A DNA stretch of 64,000 nt, from contig JAVKPJ010000039.1 in assembly GCA_033032175.1 (NCBI GenBank), positions 55,858-119,857 of the forward strand, written 5' to 3'. The notes beneath the pieces are model-generated. The model made no database searches, was not told where the DNA came from, and saw only the letters and a program-made list of their open reading frames with translations. This DNA comes from Saturnia japonica. Lineage: Eukaryota; Arthropoda; Insecta; Lepidoptera; Saturniidae. Below are positions 10,225-21,242 of this stretch, in pieces (positions within the stretch are counted from its first letter, which is position 1; each line of letters opens with the position of its first letter). The translations under genes were made by a program, and so were the position numbers.

Positions 10225-10957
10225 GAAAGCCCGCCCATGTCCGCCCATTTTTTGTGACCTACAATAGTAAAGTGGATTTTTATCTTGACAGTGAGTTATA
10301 ACTCACACTAGAACGCACTTTACTCAGTGGATATTGTAGATAGAACAGAAATAAAAACTGTTCTGGAATCGTGGAAGTTTTATCTACAATCTGGAATAAA
10401 GTAAATAGATATATATATACATATTAAAATAAAAAATTCTATAAGGCTGCCAGCAGTGTGAGACTGTACATAGTTTGAATTAGTTTTAGGATTTTATTAT
10501 TCATTAACATTCTATTGACATTATTTTATTTAGCATAGTATTGACTTTTAAAATATAATTCAATTATACACAGTAGTAAGTAAGTCGCCTTATTGCGGCA
10601 TTATATTAGTTGGTATTTAATTCTAAGTGTTTTATATTAAAATTGACATTTTAAATTATTGACATTATTGACTTGTATAGTATAGTATTGACTTTTAACC
10701 GTAGTTAGTAAGTCGCCTTATTAACATCTTAAGGTTAGCTATAAGACAGAAATTATTGGATACCTTGTAAGGGCTAGGCCGAGCCAGTGTACGTAGTTGA
10801 CTACCTACTGACCGTTATCCTTTGATAACAGCAGAGAGGGGCTTTCTTATATTTGACTCGACCGACCGCCTTACGTACCAGTGACCATATCTGTCTGGTC
10901 TCTTTTGAACCAGACAGTTAGTCTTAGGATTGTATAAAAATATAAACAACCCCCAAC
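10225..10957 (+). promoter_or_regulatory. 5'UTR of TA2
   Basis: AT-rich leader. Bases up to about 10470 differ strongly from TA1; the rest is close to it. It holds the TAAGTCGCCTTATTGCGGC block at about 10577, a shortened second copy near 10707, repeated TTGACATT motifs, and a 27-nt hairpin at 10891. Confidence 0.65.
10891..10917 (+). other. Conserved 5'UTR hairpin (TA2 copy)
   Basis: A perfect 9-bp stem CTGTCTGGT/ACCAGACAG closes the loop CTCTTTTGA and ends 40 bases before the ORF1 ATG. Compared with TB (31364-31390), pairs 3 and 9 changed on both sides, which supports selection for RNA pairing. Confidence 0.65.
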
Positions 10958-12397
10958 ATGTTTGCGATCCACACGCCCCCCAAAAAAGGTAATAGCACCT
11001 TTACGAAGTCACAAATTGACGAAACCAGCCCGAAAAAGCTGCTGGTTAGGCGGAGTATCGAGTCCATAGAGGCTAACCAGGAAAGAAAGCAGACCGATAC
11101 TCTGCCTATCCCCAAGAGAATTTTGGCTAATAAACAGAACCAGAAGGAAGTGACAAATAAAATAGACCTGGCATCTCCCCCACACATCGAGAAGTACCCG
11201 ACCCTTGCACTGGAGGCAAAAGCCTGCCTGTGCAGGGCTAAAATGCACTTAGGGAATTCAAGAAACCTGAGGACTGATATAAAGGAAGGCGTTACAAGCG
11301 CCATAGACCGGCTATATCAGATCATCAAGATCATGGACAAAAACAAGGAAAAGGATAGTGACAAGAAGGGAAAGGAGGACGAGAGAGGAGAAGGGACGGG
11401 CGAGGAGGGCCTTTTACACCCACTCCCCCCCCCTACCCCCACCCCCTCAAATCCATCCCAAAAACATGATCAGGAAAAGGAATTGATAGGAAGAATGGAA
11501 GAACATACGAGATTGGTTAAAGAGAATATGGAAAAAATGGAAGAACTAAAGGGGATCTTACAGGTGCATAAGGAGGCATTGGAAGTGACGACATACGCGA
11601 GCGCAGCGGCGGGTCCTAAGAAACATACCGAAGAGAGGAAGACGCTGCACTCGGTTGTTGTCACGTCCAGCGATGACTTCGAGACAGGGGAAGAGGTGCT
11701 AGAACAAGTCAGGAAGGCGATAAACGCCAAAGACGGCGGAGTGGAAATAGAGAGAGTGAGAAAGGCCAAGGACAGGAAAATTATTATAGGATGTAGGAGC
11801 AAGGAGGAAAGAGAGAAGGTAAAGGGAAGATTGGAAAAAATGAGTGGGAAATTGCACACGGAAGAAATCAAAAATAAGGACCCCTTGATTATCCTAAAAG
11901 ACGTGCTTTCCTACAACACGGACGAGGAAGTAATGGGGGCTCTGAGAAAGCAGAACGGCAATATATTTGAGGGACTGACTAGGGAAGAAGACAGAATGGA
12001 AGTCAAATATAAGAGAAAGGCAAGGAACACTATGACCAACCACATAGTTTTAAGGGTGTCCCCGAGACTGTGGAGCAGGCTGGTGGAGTGCGGAACGGTC
12101 CGAGTGGATATGCAGCGGATCCAGGCTGCGGACCAATCACCACTGGTGCAATGCTCCCAGTGTTTGGGATACGGCCACACAAGACGCCTCTGCAAAGAGG
12201 AGAAGGAGACGTGCAGCCACTGTCTTGGACCGCATAAGAAGAGTGAGTGCCCGATGTGGGGCGCCGGCGCGGCCCCGGTATGCAGAAACTGCACATCCGC
12301 CAAACTGGACAACGTAGCGCATAATGCGTTCAGCGCGGAATGTCCGGTGCGGCGGAAGTGGGATGCGTTAGCCAGGTCTGCGACGGCGTACTGCTAA
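10958..12397 (+). CDS. ORF1 Gag-like zinc-knuckle protein (TA2)
   Basis: A 479-residue Gag-like RNA-binding protein of the LINE. Visible parts: charged region 125-150, proline run 155-165, helical stretch 175-205, conserved central domain 228-390, and zinc knuckles at C399-C402-H407-C412, C419-C422-H426-C431, and a third starting C442-C445 with H455 and C462. The start is the ATG at 10958. The C-terminus ARSATAYC and the stop form the TACTGCTAAGGGC junction with ORF2, which sits in the +1 frame. Similar proteins occur in TB, TC2 and TH. Confidence 0.88.
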   Translation: MFAIHTPPKKGNSTFTKSQIDETSPKKLLVRRSIESIEANQERKQTDTLPIPKRILANKQNQKEVTNKIDLASPPHIEKYPTLALEAKACLCRAKMHLGNSRNLRTDIKEGVTSAIDRLYQIIKIMDKNKEKDSDKKGKEDERGEGTGEEGLLHPLPPPTPTPSNPSQKHDQEKELIGRMEEHTRLVKENMEKMEELKGILQVHKEALEVTTYASAAAGPKKHTEERKTLHSVVVTSSDDFETGEEVLEQVRKAINAKDGGVEIERVRKAKDRKIIIGCRSKEEREKVKGRLEKMSGKLHTEEIKNKDPLIILKDVLSYNTDEEVMGALRKQNGNIFEGLTREEDRMEVKYKRKARNTMTNHIVLRVSPRLWSRLVECGTVRVDMQRIQAADQSPLVQCSQCLGYGHTRRLCKEEKETCSHCLGPHKKSECPMWGAGAAPVCRNCTSAKLDNVAHNAFSAECPVRRKWDALARSATAYC

Positions 12398-15300
12398 GGG
12401 CGACCACAGGGAACCACAGTGCTCACGATCTCATGGCCGAACACCAGAACCAGAACCCAAACTATACAAGTTGGCACAAGTAAACTTGCAGCGGAAGGAA
12501 CTCGCGACGAGTGAAATGGTACTAGAAGCCAGTAAGAGGAGATGGGACTTCGCATTAGTACAGGAACCGTATGTGGGTGGTAGGAGACGGGTTAAAGACT
12601 ATCGAGGAGTGAGGGTCTTCCAGGGAGATGGCATCGACAAAGTGGTGAAGTCAGCGATAATGCTATTAAATCCGGACATAGACGCTAGAGTTCACCCCAA
12701 GTACACCACGAATAACATCGTCGTGGTGGAAGTCGGATCCAAAAAATGGAAGACCACAATCATCTCTGTCTACTTCGAACCAGACCAGCAAGTAGACGAC
12801 TATCTCCACCACCTGAGCCGGGTTGTCGGGGAGCTTGGGCCAAAAGCCATAATAATAGGAGGCGACATAAACGCGAAAAGTATTTGGTGGGGGAGCGAAA
12901 CCTCAGACAGCAGAGGGGAGGCCGTACTGGGTTTCGCAAACCAACATGGGTTGGAAATACTAAACCGCGGCGGTGTTCCAACATTCCAAACCGTAAGAGG
13001 AAGCAGGATGTTGAACAGCATCATCGATGTCACCTTCTGCTCCCCTGACCTGCTAAGCGGGATAGAGGAGTGGAGGGTGATCGATGATCTAATTAGTTCC
13101 GATCACAACTGCATCATGTTTACACTCAGGAAGGAGGGGTCAAGTGACAAGCCAAGGGCTAACACAACCAGGAAATATAACACCAGGAATGTGAATTGGC
13201 AAACATTTATTGAAAAGGTTTCCCAACTCAAGAAGAAAAGAACACTTGACACTCGAAGGTTGGAAAACGTCAATACAAAGGAGGAGTTAGACAACACAAT
13301 AAACGAGTATGATGCAGTTGTGACCGAAGCTTGTGACGAAGTGCTACCTAAATTTAAGTGTAGACCCAAACTGAAAATTCCTTGGTGGTCCAAGGAATTG
13401 GAAGTTAAAAAGAAAAGAACACTCACCCTTAAGCGCCGAATCCGCAGCACAGCACCTAGCAGGAGGAACACCGTAGTGGCCAGGTACCTAGAACAGAAGG
13501 AAGAATATGAGAACGAAGTTAGAAAAGCTAAAATAACGAGTTGGAAAGGGTTCTGTGAAAGGCAGGAAAAGGAAGGAATGTGGGATGGAATATATAGGAT
13601 AATAAGGACAGTGACGAGGAGACAGGAGGATGAAAGGTTGGTGAAAGGGGACAGGGTTTCTTTCTCCTAAAGAGTCGGCGGAAGAACTCGCGGTCACCTT
13701 CTTTCCGGACGACGACAGCCAAACTGACCTCGACCACCACAGGAAGGTAAGGGGGGCGGTGGAGCAAATAAGAGACCAGGACTTGGGAGAGGAACATGAC
13801 CCTCCTTTTACTAAGGAGGAAATGCTAAACGCCGCGAGGGCATTTAATCCAAAGAAGGCACCAGGAGAGGACGGAATAACTGCGGACATTGTCCGAGCGT
13901 TGGTCGAAGGAGACACGGACTTCCACCTGACGATGGTCAACAGGTGTCTACAATTAAGCCTTTTCCCCACCATTTGGAAGGAGGCCACGGTAATAGTACT
14001 CCGGAAACCGGATAGGGAAACCTATACAACAGCGAAATCTTATAGGCCTATTGGCCTCCTCCCAGTGATGGGGAAACTACTCGAGAGGATGATTGTGGGC
14101 CGTCTCAGGTGGCACCTGGTCCCGAGACTGAGTCCGAGGCAGTACGGTTTCGTACCACAAAAGAGCACGGAGGACGCCCTCTATGATTTGATGAAGCACA
14201 TACGCGAAAAGCTGGAACAAAAACAAATAATCACCATGGTTTCATTGGACATAGAGGGGGCGTTCGACAGCGCCTGGTGGCCAGCCATTAGGCTGAGACT
14301 CGCGGAGGAGAGATGCCCGATAAATATTAGACAAATAGTGGATAATTACTTAATGGACAGGAGAGTGAGATTGAGATATGCGGGGGAGGAGGTGGTAAGG
14401 AGCACTACCAAGGGATGTGTCCAGGGTTCGATAGGGGGACCCATTTTGTGGAACCTCCTTATCGACCCATTGTTGAAGGACTTGGGGCGGAAAGGATACC
14501 ACGCGCAAGCTTTCGCGGATGATATCGTCCTCGTATTTAGCGGGGAAACGGCACACATAGACACCAGGGCTAGGGAGGCCCTAGACTATGTTCAGGCGTG
14601 GGGGGTCAAAAATAAGCTAAAATTCGCACCACAAAAAACAAAAGCTATGGTTATTACAAATCGACTTAAGTATGATACCCCGCGTCTGAGCATGGGGGGA
14701 ATCCCTATCAAAATGGACCGTGAGATGAGATTGTTGGGTTTATTCATAGACAATAAACTCACATTCAACAATCACATAACTCTTGCGTGTAGGAAGGGCC
14801 TGGAAATATACAAGCGACTCGCCAGGGCGGCAAAGATAACGTGGGGACTAAACCCTGACATAGTAAAGACAATATACACGGCAGCGGTCGAACCTGTGAT
14901 CACGTACGCAGCTGGAGCCTGGGCGAAGTCCGCTGCGAAGCTAGCCTCCAGAAAACAGCTGAACGCCGTGCAAAGGGGCTTCGCCCAGAAAATATGCCGC
15001 GCATACAGAACGGCGTCGCTCAACTCCGCACTGGCGTTGTCCGGAATACTGCCTCTCGATCTCCGCATCAAAGAGGCTGCTACCATCTTTGAAATTCGAA
15101 AAGGAAAAAAGGAGCATGCATTCGGAGATGAGGAGGTCGAGAGGGAAGCACAGTGCAGTAAATTCCCGCACCCAGCACTAAAACACCATCTAGACTACCA
15201 ACAGCTGGAGAGCCAGGAGCAGATAGATAATTTGGATGACCTGGAATACAGGATATACACGGATGGCAGCGGTATTCAAGATAAGGTCGGAGCCGCGCTT

Positions 15301-16152
15301 TCCTTATGGAAAGACGGCCACGAAGTCGCGGCCAAGAAATTTAAGTTGGCATCTTACTGTACGGTGTACCAGGCCGAGCTGCTGGCTCTCCGGAACGCAA
15401 CTGTGGTGGTTCTGGCGCAAGCCGGTAGCTCGTATGGAATCTTCAGTGACTCAAGGGCGGCCCTGGATACTGTATGTAACAGCGAGGCGAGGCACCCCCT
15501 GGCAAAGCAGGCTCAAAACAACGTACGCCTTGCAACATTGGAAGGGAAAATCGTCTCGCTGTTCTGGGTAAAAGCACATGCAGGAATAGACGGAAACGAG
15601 AGGGCGGATGAGCTAGCGAAGCACGCAGCGATACGCACAAAAAACAAAACCAATATACGACCAGTGCCCAATTTCCTACATAAAAAGGCAGATTCGACAG
15701 GAGACCCTCCAAGAATGGAATACAAGATATACCGAGGGAACCACGGCAGCCACAACAAAGGTGTTCCTGCCAGACATCTATACCGCACATAAATTCATCA
15801 AGAAAACGACATTGACCATCCAGCTCACCCAGTTACTCACGGGGCACGGTGGGTTCTCGAGTACCTGAATCGCTTTAGGTGCAAAGAGAGCCCGTCGTGC
15901 ATCTGTGATCCCGCAATTCCAGAAACAATTGTCCACTTACTAGTAGAGTGTCCAGTACATGGCAAAGACCGCTATGAAATAGAAGCAAAAACTGGCACAA
16001 AAATAGAAATAACAAAATTAAACCAACTTATTAGACAAACGGAAACACGAAATGACTTTATTGAATATGCAACGAAAATAATTAAATTAGTAAACAGAAG
16101 AAATATAATAAAGAAACACAAAAATAGGGAAAATAAACACAAAAACGTTTAG
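12396..16152 (+). pseudogene. ORF2 endonuclease-RT-RNase H polyprotein with frame breaks (TA2)
   Basis: This is the LINE replicase: it nicks the telomere repeat, copies the element RNA, and removes RNA. Domains in order: APE endonuclease (QEPYVG, GGDINAK, SDHN; about 12471-13130), RT (KAPGEDG, YRPIGLLP, LDIEGAFDSAWW, CVQGSIGGP, catalytic FADD near 14514), RNase H (YTDGSG, YQAELLAL, SDSRAAL, HAGIDGNERADELA; about 15247-15640), then a CX1C...H...C finger near 15897-15950. The frame opens from the ORF1 stop with no early ATG. Breaks occur near 13660 (before ESAEELA), in the A-run near 15690, and near 15857. TAG at 16150-16152 ends it. All breaks look like single-base indels and may be sequencing errors. 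Confidence 0.82.
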
Positions 16153-16207
16153 CAAAGTCTCCGACAATGACCGTTGGGGGAGACGTGAAAGCTTGAATGC
16201 TTTTTTA

Positions 16208-16245
<38 letters not shown>
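16153..16245 (+). other. 3'UTR and polyA tail of TA2
   Basis: A compact 3'UTR with two predicted hairpins, GTCTCC/GGAGAC (16157-16184) and AAAGC/GCTTT (16188-16203), then polyA 16213-16245 joined to CCTAACC with no intervening base. Confidence 0.75.
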
Positions 16246-16248
<3 letters not shown>

Positions 16249-19200
16249 AACCTAACCTAACCTAACCTAACCTAACCTAACCTAACCTAACCTAACCTAA
16301 CCTAACGTAACCTAACCTAACCTAACCTAACCTAACCTAACCTAACCTAACCTAACCTAACCTAACCTAACCTAACCTAACCTAACCTAACCTAACCTAA
16401 CCTAACCTAACCTAACCTAACCTAACCTAACCTAACCTAACCTAACCTAACCTAACCTAACCTAACCTAACCTAACCTAACCTAACCTAACCTAACCTAA
16501 CCTAACCTAACCTAACCTAACCTAACTAACCTAACCTAACCTAACCTAACCTAACCTAACCTAACCTAAACCTAACCTAACCTAACCTAACCTAACCTAA
16601 CCTAACCTAACCTAACCTAAAACCTAACCTAACCTAACCTAACCTAACCTAACCTAACCTAACCTAACCTAACCTAACCTAACCTAACCTAACCTAACCT
16701 AACCTAACCTAACCTAACCTAACCTAACCTAATAACCTAACCTAACCTAACCTAACCTAACCTAAACCTAACCTAACCTAAACCTAACCTAACCTAACCT
16801 AACCTAACCTAACCTAACCTAACCTTAACCTAACCTAACCTAACCTAACCTAACCTAACCTAACCTAACCTAACCTAACCTAACCTAACCTAACCTAACC
16901 TAACCTAACCTAACCTAACCTAACCTAAACCTAACCTAACCTAACCTAACCTAACCTAACCTAACCTAACCTAACCTAACTAACCTAACCTAACCTAACC
17001 TAACCTAACCTAACCTAACCTAACCTAACCTAACCTAACCTAACCTAACCTAACCTAAACCTAACCTAACCTAACCTAACCTAACCTAACCTAACCTAAC
17101 CTAACCTAACCTAACTAACCTAACCTAACCTAACCTAACCTAACCTAACCTAACCTAACCTAACTAGACCTAACCTAACTAACCTAACTAACCTAACCTA
17201 ACCTAACCTAACCTAACCTAACCTAACCTAACCTAACCTAACCTAACCTAACCTAACCTAACCTAACCTAACCTAACCTAACCTAAAACTAACCTAACCT
17301 AACCTAACCTAACCTAACCTAACCTAACCTAACCTAAACCTAACCTAACCTAACCTAACTAACCTAACCTAACCTAACCTAACCTAACCTAACCTAACCT
17401 AACCTAACCTAACCTAACCTAACCTAACCTAACCTAACCTAACCTAACCTAACCTAACAAAACCTAACCTAACCTAACCTAACCTAACCTAACCTAACCT
17501 AACCTAACCTAACCTAACCTAACCTAACCTAACCTAACCTAACCTAACCTAACCTAACCTATACTAACCTAACCTAACCTAACCTAACCTAACCTAACCT
17601 AACTAACCTAACCTAACCTAACCTAACCTAACCTAACCTAACCTAACCTAACCTAACTAACCTAACCTAACCTAACCTAACCTAATAACCTAACCTAACC
17701 TAACCTAACCTAATAACCTAACCAACCTAACCTAACCTAACCTAACCTAACCTAACTAACCTAACCTAACCTAACCTAACCTAACAACCTAACCTAACCT
17801 AACCTAACCTAACCTAACCTAACCTAACCTAACCTAACTAACCTAACCTAACCTAACCTAACCTAACCAAACTAACCTAACCTAACCTAACCTAACCTAA
17901 CCTAACCTAACCTAACCTAACCTAACCTAACCTAACCTAACCTAACCTAACCTAACCTAACCTAACCTAACCTAACCTAACCTAACCTAACCTAACCTAA
18001 CCTAACCTAACCTACCTAACCTAACCTAACCTAACCTAACCTAAACCTAACCTAACCTAACCTAACCTAACCTAACCTAACCTAACCTAACCTAACCTAA
18101 CCTAACCTAACCTAACCTAACCTAACCTAACCTAACCTAACTAACCTAACTAACCTAACCTAACCTAATACCTAACCTAACCTAACCTAACCTAACTTAA
18201 CTAATAACCTAACCTAACCTAACCTAACCTAACCTAACCTAACCTAACCTAACCTAACCTAACCTAACCTAACCTAACCTAACCTAACCTAACCTAACCT
18301 AACCTAACTAACCTAACCTAACCTAACCTAACTTAACCTAACCTAACCTAACCTAATAACCTAACCAATAACCTAACCTAACCTAACCTAATAACCTAAC
18401 CTAACCAATAATAACCTAACCTAATAATAATAATAATAACCTAAAACCTAACCTAATAATAACCAACCTAATAATAATAACCTAACCTAATAATAAATAA
18501 TAACCTAATAACCTAACCTAACCTAATAATAATAATAATAACCTAATAACCTAACCTAACCTAAAATAACCTAACCTAACCTAATAACCTAACCTAATAA
18601 TAATAACCTAACCTAATAATAATAACCTAACCTAATAATAATAACCTAACCTAATAACCTAATAATAACCTAAAAACCTAACCTAAATAACCTAATAACC
18701 TAATAAAATAATAATAATAACCTATAACCTAACCTAATAATAAACCTAACCTAACCTAATAATAAAAACCTAATAACCTAACCAAACCTAACCTAACCTA
18801 ATAACCTAATAAAACCTAACCTAATAATAACCTAAACCTAACCTCCTAATAATAATAACCTAACCTAATAACCTAACCTAATAATAACCTAACCTAACCT
18901 AATAATAACCTAACTAACCTAACCTAATAACCTAATAATAACCTAACCTAACCTAACCTAACCTAACCAACTAACCTAATAACCAATAATAATAATAAAC
19001 CTAACCTAATAACCTAATAACCTAACCTAATAACCTAACCTAACCTAACCAACCTAACCTCCTAACCTAACCTAACCTAATAACCTCCTAACCTAACCTA
19101 CCTAACCTACCTAACCTAACCTAACCTAACCTAACCTAACCTAACCTAACCTAACCTAACCTAACCTAACCTAAACCTAACCTAACCTAACCTAACCTAA

Positions 19201-20405
19201 CCTAACCTAACCTAACCTAACCTAACCTAAACCTAACCTAACCTAACCTAACCTAACCTAACCTAACCTAACCTAACCTAACCTAACCTAACCTAACCTA
19301 ACCTAACCTAACCTAACCTAACCTAACCTAACCTAACCTAACCTAACCTAACCTAACCTAACCTAACCTAACCTAACCTAACCTAACCTAACCTAAACCT
19401 AACCTAACCTAACCTAACCTAACCTAACCTAACCTAACCTAACCTAACCTAACCTAACCTAACCTAACCTAACCTAACCTAACCTAACCTAACCTAACCT
19501 AACCTAACCTAACCTAACCTAACCTAACCTAAACCTAACCTAACCTAACCTAACCTAACCTAACCTAACCTAACCTAACCTAACCTAACCTAACCTAACC
19601 TAACCTAACCTAACCTAACCTAACCTAACCTAACCTAACCTAACCTAACCTAACCTAACCTAACCTAACCTAACCTAACCACTAACCTAACCTAACCTAA
19701 CCTAACCTAACCTAACCTAACCTAACCTAACCTAACCTAACCTAACCTAACCTAAACCTAACCTAACCTAACCTAACCTAACCTAACCTAACCTAACCTA
19801 ACCTAACCTAACCTAACCTAACCTAACCTAACCTAACCTAACCTAACCTAACCTAACCTAACCTAACCTAACCTAACCTAACCTAACCTAACCTAACCTA
19901 ACCTAACCTAACCTAACCTAACCTAACCTAACCTAACCTAACCTAACCTAACCTAACCTAACCTAACCTAACCTAACCTAACCTAACCTAACCTAACCTA
20001 ACCTAACCTAACCTAACCTAACCTAACCTAACCTAACCTAACCTAACCTAAACCTAACCTAACCTAACCTAACCTAACCTAACCTAACCTAACCTAACCT
20101 AACCTAACCTAACCTAACCTAACCTAACCTAACCTAACCTAACCTAACCTAACCTAACCTAACCTAACCTAACCTAACCTAACCTAACCTAACCTAACCT
20201 AACCTAACCTAACCTAACCTAACCTAACCTAAACCTAACCTAACCTAACCTAACCTAACCTAACCTAACCTAACCTAACCTAAACCTAACCTAACCTAAC
20301 CTAACCTAACCTAACCTAACCTAACCTAACCTAACCTAACCTAACCTAACCTAACCTAACCTAACCTAACCTAACCTAACCTAACCTAACCTAAACCTAA
20401 CCTAA

Positions 20406-20407
<2 letters not shown>
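16246..20407 (-). repeat. (CCTAA)n telomere array, right arm
   Basis: About 4.2 kb of CCTAA on the plus strand, so the chromosome end lies to the left. Scattered one-base variants (CTAACTAACC, CCTAAACC) occur throughout; the stretch from about 19120 to 20400 is the most regular. It is bounded by the TA2 polyA on the left and the polyT of the minus-strand element G0 on the right. Confidence 0.97.
18340..19110. repeat. TAA-expanded irregular block inside the CCTAA array
   Basis: CCTAA units are interrupted by runs such as TAATAATAATAACC and by CTCC variants. It is the only part of the array with this pattern. It could be long-read consensus error in telomere repeats or real degenerate repeats. 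Confidence 0.8.
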
Positions 20408-20459
<52 letters not shown>

Positions 20460-20460
<1 letters not shown>

Positions 20461-20540
20461 GTGGAGAAACCCGTCATGGGTACACACTCGCCCGGGGGGA
20501 CGAGTGGTTATGTGAGACTCTTACTCACTAAAACTCCACG
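20460..20540 (-). ncRNA. SART 3'-terminal 81-nt fold (G0 copy)
   Basis: On the sense strand CGTGGAG pairs with CTCCACG and encloses three hairpins: GTGAG/CTCAC, CACTCG/CGAGTG and ACCC/GGGT. It ends just before the polyA. In the SART1 family, 3'UTR stem-loops are needed for reverse transcription; a similar role here is inference. Confidence 0.65.
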
Positions 20541-20769
20541 GTGTACCATCGGCCGCCATAGCGGGACGCCGCGGGCAATGCGATTGCAATCGTCCGCGAC
20601 GCCCCGACGGCTGGCCCCAATCGGGCCCCGGCGCTAAAGAGAGACAGTCTGGTACAACCCCAACTGTCCCCCAGACGGCTGAACCAGTGCAATGGAAAGA
20701 CGGGCCCCCCGACCCGTCTCCCCTTGGTCCAGCAAGGGCAGAGGAGAGAGGCGGTTAAGCGCCTCCCAC

Positions 20770-21126
20770 CTACTGCCCATCGTCTACGCAAATGTCCAGC
20801 GGCGGTATCGGCGCTGGCTGAACACTCCCTTTTACAGGAGGTGGCTGGCAGCTGGCGCCCCCCATGTAGTGGCCTGCTGGCCTTCCGCTATCGGCACAGT
20901 AGGCGCAATGAAGCGCCTCAGCCTTACACTCTTGCGCCCTATGCCCCGGCTTTCCACACCGGAAACACAGTCCCCCCCTGTCGACCGTCGATGGGCACAA
21001 TGGCCGCGTGTGACCCAGGCCCAAACACCTAAAGCACCTTAAAGGCTTTTGCTCTAGGAGATGGACTCGAGCCGAACTCCATCCTACTAGGAGTCGTCCC
21101 CCCTCAACCAGCACTTTCGCCGCGGA
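20770..21126 (-). pseudogene. ORF1 C-terminal fragment with zinc knuckles (G0)
   Basis: About 118 residues remain of a SART-type Gag: the LLVGWSSARV stretch, CX2CX4HX4C knuckles (CFRCLGLGHTRPLC and CFRCGKPGHRAQEC), a third CAYC motif, and GHYMGGASC. The frame is open to the telomere junction, so the start is missing by 5' truncation. It ends at 20770 with no ORF2 following. Confidence 0.8.
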
Positions 21127-21241
21127 ACCTAACCTAACCTAACCTAACCTAACCTAACCTAACCTAACCTAACCTAACCTAACCTAACCTAACCTAACCT
21201 AACCTAACCTAACCTAACCTAACCTAACCTAACCTAACCTA
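21127..21241 (-). repeat. Short (CCTAA)n tract between G0 and TH
   Basis: About 23 regular CCTAA units ending CCTAACCTAG, the same CCTA-G join seen at the 5' end of TC1. Confidence 0.95.
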
Positions 21242-21242
21242 G

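Larger units (their letters stand above)
6619..16245 (+). mobile_element. TA2: group I telomeric LINE with 5' monomers, ORF1, ORF2 and polyA-CCTAA end
   Basis: The order is about 6.9 monomers (6619-10224), 5'UTR (10225-10957), ORF1 (10958-12397), ORF2 (12396-16152), a short 3'UTR and a 33-base polyA tail (16213-16245) joined directly to CCTAACC. Its true 5' end is lost in the gap. The polyA-CCTAA polarity is that of TRAS-type telomere elements, yet ORF2 carries an RNase H domain. Frame breaks in ORF2 leave it inactive as read. Confidence 0.88.
20408..21126 (-). mobile_element. G0: 5'-truncated gag-only SART-type element
   Basis: The plus strand shows polyT (20408-20458), the conserved 81-nt 3' fold, a GC-rich 3'UTR and the C-terminal part of ORF1, cut off by CCTAACC at about 21126. 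No ORF2 lies between ORF1 and the 3'UTR, the structure shared by all G copies. It sits alone between two CCTAA tracts, apart from the main array. Confidence 0.8.

Noticed and set aside
1..13258. A perfect palindromic (inverted) duplication around the centre near 6.6 kb
   Set aside because: The LINE bodies mirror each other, but the monomers and outer 5'UTRs are clearly diverged and array lengths differ; the symmetry is explained by two elements at two chromosome ends.
16246..20407. CRISPR-like or satellite array
   Set aside because: It is plain CCTAA telomere repeat with no spacers.
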